This document shows positions 58,308 to 64,000 of a stretch of 64,000 nt of DNA, piece by piece (the stretch's first letter is position 1; every line of letters starts with the position of its first letter). The translations under genes and the position numbers were made by a program. The DNA lies in NCBI RefSeq assembly GCF_015234305.1, contig NZ_JADGMI010000008.1, forward strand, positions 1-64,000, written 5' to 3'. Below the pieces are notes generated by a model that was given only the letters and a program-made list of their open reading frames with translations, was not told the DNA's origin and made no database searches. This stretch comes from Superficieibacter sp. 1612_C1 (GTDB lineage: Bacteria; Pseudomonadota; Gammaproteobacteria; Enterobacterales; Enterobacteriaceae).

Positions 58308-58856
58308 ATGACGCAGCCAATCAGCACCATTGCCAAAAGCCTGGTCCGTGAGCGCCTGAGAACCGGACTATCGCTGGCGGAAATCGCGCGTCGTGCCGGG
58401 ATCGCCAAATCAACGCTTTCCCAGCTGGAATCGGGTAATGGTAATCCCAGCCTGGAAACGCTCTGGTCACTGTGCGTGGCGCTGGATATCCCCTTTGCCC
58501 GCCTGCTTGAACCGCAGCAGCATAAAACGCAGGTTATCCGGCGGGGCGAGGGCACCAAAGTGGTGGCGGAGCAGGCGCATTATCAGGCGGTGTTGCTGGC
58601 AACCTGCCCGCCGGGTGCGCGTCGCGATATCTATCTTCTGCTGACGCAGCCCGGTGCAGATCGTATCTCGCATCCGCATCCTTCCGGCTCGGTCGAGCAT
58701 ATTATCGTCACCCAGGGACGCGCGCTGGTCGGCTTAACCGAAGCCCCGGAAGAGTTAAACGAAGGCGACTACATCTGCTATCCGGGTGACCAGCCCCACG
58801 TATTTAAAGCGCTGGAACCGGACACCCAGGCCATTCTCGTCGCCGAACAGAACTGA
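58308..58856 (+). CDS. XRE-cupin transcriptional regulator
   Basis: The 182-residue product has an XRE helix-turn-helix (LSLAEIARRAGIAKSTLSQLES, residues about 21-43) and a C-terminal cupin (HPHPSGSVEHIIV, EGDYICYPGDQPHVF). Such fusions often control nearby transporters; the divergent azlCD genes are the obvious targets. The cupin likely binds the effector, perhaps an amino acid; this is inference. Confidence 0.88.
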   Translation: MTQPISTIAKSLVRERLRTGLSLAEIARRAGIAKSTLSQLESGNGNPSLETLWSLCVALDIPFARLLEPQQHKTQVIRRGEGTKVVAEQAHYQAVLLATCPPGARRDIYLLLTQPGADRISHPHPSGSVEHIIVTQGRALVGLTEAPEELNEGDYICYPGDQPHVFKALEPDTQAILVAEQN

Positions 58857-58917
58857 CGCTGGATCCCTTTTCCCGGTTGCGGGACACTATCATGCAAATC
58901 AGCCTGTGCAGGTACGT

Positions 58918-59913
58918 ATGTCACTTAAAGCCATTGCGAAAGAATTGCAGCTCTCCGTCACCACGGTGAGTCGCGCGTTAAACGGATACGACGATGTTTC
59001 CCGGGAGACGCGCGCGCGCGTCGAAGCGGAAGCGCAGCGGCGTGGCTACCGTCCGAACACCTTTGCCCGCCGTTTGAAAATGGGCAAAATTGACGCGGTA
59101 GGGCTGGTGTTTCCCGTGCGTCCTGCGCCGCTGAGCAACAGCGTTTTTATGGAGATGGTCGGCGAAATCAGTCACGAACTGGCACGTTATGAAATCGACC
59201 TGCTGCTGATGGCCGATGACGACGAGGCCGATAAACATGGCTTCATGCGGATGGTGCAGAGTCGGCGCGTTGACACGCTGATCGTCGCACATACCCTGGA
59301 CCACGATCCACGCCTTGAGCAGTTACAGCGTGCCGGATTCCCGTTTCTCGCGCTGGGCCGCAGCCAGCTTCCCCGGCCCTATGCCTGGTTTGACTTCGAT
59401 AACTATGCCGGGACGTATCAGGCCACGCGCCACCTGATTGCGCAGGGCCATCAACGCATTGCGCTGCTAAGTGAACGTAATAATCAGGCCTTTATTACCC
59501 AGCGGCGCAACGGTTATCTGGATGCGTTGCGCGAAGCGGGCCTTTCTGACGCATGGCTACGCGTCGTGCCGCCTTCTCGTCGCGCGGGTTATAACGAAAC
59601 GCAGGCACTGCTCGCGCTGCCTGAACCCCCTACCGCCATCCTCACCGACTGCAATACGCACGGCGATGGTGCTGCGATGGCGCTGTCCTATAGGGGAAGG
59701 CTGGAGGGTGACAACCGCGTGGCGCTTATCGTCTACGATGGCCTGCCACAGGACAGTATCGTGGAAACCGACGTTGCCGCCGTGATCCAGTCGACGCGAC
59801 AAGGCGTGGGCAAGCAGATTGCGGCGATGGTCCGCCAGCTTATCGCCGGAGAAGATCTCTCTCAGTTGCAGGTGCTGTGGCAACCTGAATTCACGCCGGG
59901 CGTTACCGCCTGA
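58918..59913 (+). CDS. LacI-family repressor of the raffinose-type genes (RafR-like)
   Basis: The 331-residue product has the LacI DNA-binding domain at its start (LKAIAKELQLSVTTVSRALNG) and a periplasmic-binding-like sugar domain (GLVFPVRPAP, ILTDCNTHGDG, DGLPQDSIVE). ATG 58918 is chosen, as residues before it lie inside the upstream gene and are not LacI-like. Two matching operators lie between it and the alpha-galactosidase gene, so it most likely represses alpha-galactosidase and symporter genes in the absence of alpha-galactosides. Confidence 0.92.
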   Translation: MSLKAIAKELQLSVTTVSRALNGYDDVSRETRARVEAEAQRRGYRPNTFARRLKMGKIDAVGLVFPVRPAPLSNSVFMEMVGEISHELARYEIDLLLMADDDEADKHGFMRMVQSRRVDTLIVAHTLDHDPRLEQLQRAGFPFLALGRSQLPRPYAWFDFDNYAGTYQATRHLIAQGHQRIALLSERNNQAFITQRRNGYLDALREAGLSDAWLRVVPPSRRAGYNETQALLALPEPPTAILTDCNTHGDGAAMALSYRGRLEGDNRVALIVYDGLPQDSIVETDVAAVIQSTRQGVGKQIAAMVRQLIAGEDLSQLQVLWQPEFTPGVTA

Positions 59914-59952
59914 TTTTCCCTCTGTATGCGTAAAATTCTAACTTGATCACAG

Positions 59953-59990
59953 ATCCGAAACGTTTTGGTTGTTGTCCGAAACGTTTCGGA
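59953..59990. promoter_or_regulatory. Twin LacI-type operators upstream of the alpha-galactosidase gene
   Basis: Two CCGAAACGTTT-type palindromes occur: an imperfect one (CCGAAACGTTTTGG, 59955-59968) and a perfect one (TCCGAAACGTTTCGGA, 59975-59990). Their centres are 21 bp apart, two helical turns, so two repressor dimers could bind side by side. Confidence 0.85.
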
Positions 59991-60026
59991 TCAACAGTAA
60001 GACATCCCGACGACAGGAGATGTCTG

Positions 60027-62150
60027 ATGCAAGATTCGATTTTACGCCTTGAAAGCGCCACCGTAGATGTAGTGATAAAAACCCACCCCTTCGCCGAAAT
60101 TCTCTACTGGGGAGCGCATCTTAAGCACTTTTCGCCGAAGGATGCCGCCAGTCTGGTTCGCCCTGTGGCGAATGGCAGGCTGGATGTGGATATTCCGTTA
60201 ACCCTGATGGCAGAGCCAGGGCACGGTCTGTTCGGTACGCCGGGCATCGAAGGCCACCGACAGGGACTGGATGGCTCACCGATGTTTAAAACGGTGAACG
60301 TTGAGCGGCAGGGGCAGGCGCTGACGATCCTCGCCGAAGATGAGCTGGCGGGGCTGCGCCTGGTCAGTGAAATTAATCTCGATACCAGCGGTGTGCTGGT
60401 GGTGCGCCATGGGGTGACCAACCTGCGTACGCAGGCGTGGCAGGTGGACAGGCTGGCGGTAACGCTGCCGGTGGCCGAACGCGCCCGCGACGTGATGGCC
60501 TTTCACGGTCGCTGGATCCGCGAATTTCAGCCGCATCGCCTGACCCTTGAACATGACAGCTTCGTGCTGGAAAGCCGCCGGGGACGCAGCTCGCATGAAC
60601 ATTTCCCGGCGCTGATGACCGGCACGTCAGCGTTCAGCGAAATGCACGGCGACGTCTGGGGCGTACACCTCGGCTGGAGCGGCAATCACCGCCTGCGGGC
60701 AGAGGTAAAAACTGACGGCCGTCGTTACGTACAAGCCGAAGCGTTGTACCTGCCGGGCGAAATGGCGCTGGAAGAGGGGGAAACGCTGTGGACGCCACGG
60801 CTGTACGCCAGCTACTCCGCGCAGGGCCTTAACGGCATGAGCCAACAGTTCCACCGCTATCTGCGCGAGCACCTCATCCGCTTCCCGGATAATAAACCGC
60901 GCCCGGTGCATCTCAATACCTGGGAGGGGATCTACTTCGACCACGATCCGGCGTACATCATGAAAATGGCGGACGATGCCGCCGCGCTGGGCGTAGAGCG
61001 TTTTATTATCGACGATGGCTGGTTCAGGGGCCGTAATGATGATTACGCAGCGTTAGGCGACTGGTATCTGGATGAGAAGAAATATCCGCAGGGGCTGAAA
61101 CCCGTTATCGACCACGTTAAGGCGCAGGGCATGGAGTTTGGCATCTGGGTGGAGCCTGAAATGGTTAACCCGGACTCAGATTTATACCGCGCGCATCCGG
61201 AGTGGGTGCTGGCGATGCCGGGGTATCCGCAGTTGCGTGGCCGTCATCAACTGGTGCTGAACCTGAATATTCCGCAGGTTTTTGATTACCTGCTTGAGCG
61301 CATGAGCTGGCTGCTCGGCGAGCACGAGATTGACTACGTGAAGTGGGATATGAACCGGGAAATCGTTCAGCCTGCGCATGAGGGCAAAGCGGCGGCCGAT
61401 GCGCAAACCCGCCAGTATTACCGTCTGCTGGATACCCTGCGTGCCCGCTTCCTGCATATTGAATTTGAATCCTGCTCCTCCGGCGGCGGTCGTATCGACT
61501 ACGAGGTGTTGACCCGCTGTCATCGCTTCTGGCCCTCGGACAATAACGACGCGCTGGAGCGTAATACCATTCAACGCGGCATGAGCTACTTCTTTCCGCC
61601 GGAGGTGATGGGCGCGCATATTGGCAACCGCCACTGTCACGCCACCTTCCGCCAGCACAGCATTGCGTTTCGCGGCCTGACCGCGCTGTTTGGGCACATG
61701 GGGCTGGAGCTGGACCCGGTCAGCGCCGATGCGCAGGAGCGTGAGGGCTACCGGCATTATGCCGCGCTTTACAAACAGTGGCGCGGGCTTATCCATAGCG
61801 GGACGCAGTGGCGGCTTGATATGCCGGACACGACCACGCTGGCGCAGGCGATAGTGGGGCAGGATCGGCGTCAGGCGCTGCTGCTGGTGAGTCAACTGGC
61901 GATGCCGGATTACACCCTGATGTCACCGCTGCGGATGGCGGGGCTGGACGCCGATGCACAGTACCGCATTACGCTGCTCGATCACCCGGATATCAGCATT
62001 ACCGGTGAGGGCGGGCATACCATGCGCAAGCTGCCGGAGTGGATGCTGACGCCGCAAACCGTCAGCGGTGAATGGTTGATGCAGGCGGGAATATCGTTGC
62101 CGATTCTGGATCCCGAAAGTGCCATCCTGATTGGCTTCGAACGCGTGTAA
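60027..62150 (+). CDS. rafA: GH36 alpha-galactosidase (RafA-like)
   Basis: This enzyme hydrolyses alpha-1,6-linked galactose from raffinose and melibiose. The 707 residues contain the GH36 nucleophile Asp in YVKWDMNRE, the acid/base Asp in WPSDNNDALERN, the DDGWF segment and the CSSGGGR loop. The length is almost that of plasmid RafA (708). There is no signal peptide, so it acts in the cytoplasm after uptake by the downstream symporter. ATG 60027 follows CAGGAGA. The family of this gene is different from NAD-dependent MelA of E. coli (GH4). Confidence 0.94.
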   Translation: MQDSILRLESATVDVVIKTHPFAEILYWGAHLKHFSPKDAASLVRPVANGRLDVDIPLTLMAEPGHGLFGTPGIEGHRQGLDGSPMFKTVNVERQGQALTILAEDELAGLRLVSEINLDTSGVLVVRHGVTNLRTQAWQVDRLAVTLPVAERARDVMAFHGRWIREFQPHRLTLEHDSFVLESRRGRSSHEHFPALMTGTSAFSEMHGDVWGVHLGWSGNHRLRAEVKTDGRRYVQAEALYLPGEMALEEGETLWTPRLYASYSAQGLNGMSQQFHRYLREHLIRFPDNKPRPVHLNTWEGIYFDHDPAYIMKMADDAAALGVERFIIDDGWFRGRNDDYAALGDWYLDEKKYPQGLKPVIDHVKAQGMEFGIWVEPEMVNPDSDLYRAHPEWVLAMPGYPQLRGRHQLVLNLNIPQVFDYLLERMSWLLGEHEIDYVKWDMNREIVQPAHEGKAAADAQTRQYYRLLDTLRARFLHIEFESCSSGGGRIDYEVLTRCHRFWPSDNNDALERNTIQRGMSYFFPPEVMGAHIGNRHCHATFRQHSIAFRGLTALFGHMGLELDPVSADAQEREGYRHYAALYKQWRGLIHSGTQWRLDMPDTTTLAQAIVGQDRRQALLLVSQLAMPDYTLMSPLRMAGLDADAQYRITLLDHPDISITGEGGHTMRKLPEWMLTPQTVSGEWLMQAGISLPILDPESAILIGFERV

Positions 62151-62192
62151 GCGTGTAGGGTCGCGCAGGCGGCCCTTATCTGAGGAATAAAA

Positions 62193-63455
62193 ATGAATAC
62201 CACGATCTGTACCCACAAAAACAATCCGAATTTCTGGATTTTTGGCCTGTTCGTTTTTCTCTACTTTTTTATTATGGCCACCTGCTTTCCCTTTCTGCCG
62301 ATCTGGCTGTCCGACATTATCGGCCTGACCAAAACGGACACCGGGATTGTGTTCTCCTGCGTCTCCCTGTTTGCGATTAGCTTCCAGCCGGTGCTCGGGG
62401 TGATTTCCGATCGGCTGGGGCTGAAAAAGAACCTGCTGTGGGTTATCGCGATTGCCCTTTTTCTGTTTGCGCCCTTTTTTCTCTACGTCTTTGCGCCGCT
62501 GCTGAAAACCAATATCTGGCTCGGTGCGCTGGCCGGAGGGATTTATATCGGTTTTGTTTTCTCTGCGGGGTCAGGCGCGATGGAAGCCTATGTGGAGCGT
62601 GTAAGCCGTAACAGCAATTTTGAATACGGCAAGGCGCGGATGTTTGGCTGCCTGGGCTGGGGGCTGTGCGCCTCAACGGCGGGAATGCTGTTCAGTATTA
62701 ATCCTGAATGGGTGTTCTGGATGGGATCGGCGGCAGCGCTTCTGCTGATGCTACTGCTGCTGGTGGCGAAACCCCGGCAGAATCAGACCGCGCAGGTCAT
62801 GGATGCCCTCGGCGCGAACCAGCCGCAAATCAACGCCAGAATGGTCTTTAGTCTGTTCCGCCAGCGTAAAATGTGGATGCTGGTGCTGTATGTCATTGGT
62901 GTCGCCTGTGTTTACGATGTTTTCGACCAGCAATTTGCGACCTTTTTTAAATCCTTTTTTACCACGCCGGAAGCGGGTACTCGCGCCTTTGGTTTCGCCA
63001 CCACCGCAGGCGAGATCTGTAATGCGATAATTATGTTCTGCTCGCCGTGGATCATTAATCGCATCGGGGCAAAGAATACGCTACTAATTGCCGGACTGAT
63101 TATGACGGTGCGTATTGTCGGCTCGTCATTCGCGACCACGGCAATGGAGGTCGTCGCGCTGAAGATGTTGCATGCGCTGGAAGTGCCGTTCCTGCTGGTG
63201 GGCGTGTTTAAATACATTACCGGGGTATTCGACACCCGGCTTTCCGCGACGATTTATCTGATTGGATTCCAGTTTGCCAAGCAGCTGGCCGCGATTTTCC
63301 TGTCCGCTTTTGCGGGAAATATGTATGACCGCATCGGCTTCCAGGATACCTACCTGATCCTCGGCTGCTTTGTGCTGGCGATGACGGTGCTGTCAGCGTT
63401 TACTTTATCCGGCACGCCGCTGATTAATCCGCTGAAAAACCGGGTTGCCCAGTAA
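62193..63455 (+). CDS. rafB: Oligosaccharide:H+ symporter, LacY/RafB family
   Basis: The 420-residue major-facilitator protein has 12 transmembrane helices and matches RafB/LacY in signature regions (FFIMATCFPFLPIWLSD, FEYGKARMFGCLGWGL, YDVFDQQFATFF, ATTAGEICNAIIMF). Residues equivalent to the LacY galactoside site (Glu126-type AMEAYVERVSR region and FEYGKARMFG) are retained. It follows the alpha-galactosidase gene by 42 nt and would import raffinose-type sugars with protons. RafB is the closer resemblance in my reading; LacY or CscB are the alternatives. Confidence 0.9.
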   Translation: MNTTICTHKNNPNFWIFGLFVFLYFFIMATCFPFLPIWLSDIIGLTKTDTGIVFSCVSLFAISFQPVLGVISDRLGLKKNLLWVIAIALFLFAPFFLYVFAPLLKTNIWLGALAGGIYIGFVFSAGSGAMEAYVERVSRNSNFEYGKARMFGCLGWGLCASTAGMLFSINPEWVFWMGSAAALLLMLLLLVAKPRQNQTAQVMDALGANQPQINARMVFSLFRQRKMWMLVLYVIGVACVYDVFDQQFATFFKSFFTTPEAGTRAFGFATTAGEICNAIIMFCSPWIINRIGAKNTLLIAGLIMTVRIVGSSFATTAMEVVALKMLHALEVPFLLVGVFKYITGVFDTRLSATIYLIGFQFAKQLAAIFLSAFAGNMYDRIGFQDTYLILGCFVLAMTVLSAFTLSGTPLINPLKNRVAQ

Positions 63456-63461
63456 TGTCCG

Positions 63462-64000
63462 CTATTTCCCCACCCAGTTATTTTTGATTTTAAACTTATC
63501 GGCACGGTTATAACTAAACGAGTAGTTAAACGCCGTGCCATCCTCAAGTTTGGTCACGCCGGAGACTTTAAGCATCGGACGGCCCGGCTGAATGGAGAGA
63601 AGTGCCGCCAGTTCCTCGCCAAACAAATCGCCTTCAATCACCGAGCTATAAAACTTTATCTTCTTGCCCGTGGTGTGCTCGATATATTCGTAAAGCGAGC
63701 CTTCCTCGAGGATCCGCGAGGGAATAACAGGGATAACGCCGCGATTAATCCATGAGTCCTCTACCAGTACCGGCTCGTCATCAATCAGGCGAACGCGGCG
63801 GATAAAGTGCACCGGTTCGCCTTCGTTGATCTCAAGTTGGCGGGCAACGGTTTTATCGGCGGGAAGAAGCTGGTGGCAAACCAGACGGCTGGAGACTTTT
63901 GCCTGCTCCCGAAACTCCCGGGAAAAGCCCTGTACGGAATCGCTGGTGCCATCATTGAGCATGAAAACATCGTCTTCAATCGCACGGGTGACGAACATGC
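63462..64000 (-). CDS. GntR-family regulator, UTRA domain part (N-terminus beyond the window)
   Basis: About 179 residues of a UTRA ligand-binding domain are visible (GEPVHFIRRVRLIDDEPVLVEDSWI, IQPGRPMLKVSGVTKLEDGTAFNYSFSYNRADKFKI). The reading frame stays open to the window end with FVTR, the usual link behind the GntR winged helix-turn-helix, so the start lies to the right. It is convergent with the symporter gene (6-nt gap). Its targets cannot be seen. Confidence 0.88.
   Translation of the reverse strand, partial: MFVTRAIEDDVFMLNDGTSDSVQGFSREFREQAKVSSRLVCHQLLPADKTVARQLEINEGEPVHFIRRVRLIDDEPVLVEDSWINRGVIPVIPSRILEEGSLYEYIEHTTGKKIKFYSSVIEGDLFGEELAALLSIQPGRPMLKVSGVTKLEDGTAFNYSFSYNRADKFKIKNNWVGK

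Noticed and set aside
1-64000. CRISPR arrays, tRNA genes, complete insertion sequences or prophage
   Set aside because: I saw no regularly spaced repeats, no cloverleaf sequences, and no transposase, integrase or phage structural genes in the window.

Overview
The window is chromosomal DNA of an enterobacterium (Enterobacteriaceae, gamma-Proteobacteria). The backbone follows the E. coli K-12 order rrfA-mobBA-yihD-srkA-dsbA-yihF-polA-spf-engB-csrC-yihI-hemN-glnGLA-typA-(yih)-yihVWXYZ-fabY-fdhE-fdoIHG-fdhD-yiiG-frvRXBA. Protein lengths usually equal the E. coli ones, but the sequences diverge clearly. Together with the accessory genes this suggests a Citrobacter-like genome; that assignment is inference.

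Layout. 1-12 kb: 5S rRNA at the end of an rRNA operon, molybdenum-cofactor genes mobAB, srkA-dsbA, polA, the sRNAs Spot 42 and CsrC, and hemN. 11.8-16.4 kb: an inserted glycyl-radical operon that matches 4-hydroxyphenylacetate decarboxylase (large subunit, Fe-S small subunit, activase) followed by a TetR regulator. 16.7-23.2 kb: yshB, the nitrogen regulon glnG-glnL-glnA with NtrC sites and a sigma-54 promoter, and typA. 23.2-28.2 kb: an AT-rich and Rhs-derived region where E. coli carries the sulfoquinovose genes. It holds a broken Rhs core, two Rhs C-terminal toxin ends, each followed by its own membrane immunity gene, and a junction into a truncated yihU. 28.7-33.5 kb: yihV, csqR(yihW), yihX, yihY, dtd, fabY. 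33.5-35.6 kb: a higA remnant, an esterase and a ribbon-helix-helix/PIN toxin-antitoxin pair. 35.6-42.3 kb: formate dehydrogenase O with in-frame UGA (Sec), plus fdhE and fdhD. 42.7-46.8 kb: an inserted two-gene operon, an HtpG/Hsp90 paralogue and a 768-residue helical-repeat protein of unknown function. 47.2-57.1 kb: lipoprotein yiiG, an inserted MelR-like regulator with an NhaC-type antiporter and a MalY/PatB-type C-S lyase, then the frv PTS operon. 57.2-64 kb: AzlCD exporter with a divergent XRE-cupin regulator, a raffinose-type cassette (LacI regulator, GH36 alpha-galactosidase, LacY-family symporter) and the C-terminal part of a GntR regulator cut by the window edge.

How genes work together. 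mobA, mobB, fdhE and fdhD all serve maturation of molybdenum enzymes such as FdoGHI, encoded here. glnA, glnL and glnG form the nitrogen-control circuit. The hpd-like genes would make p-cresol from 4-hydroxyphenylacetate anaerobically. The least explained system is the Hsp90 paralogue with its helical-repeat partner; the Rhs toxin/immunity modules and the MelR-like/NhaC/C-S lyase module come next.
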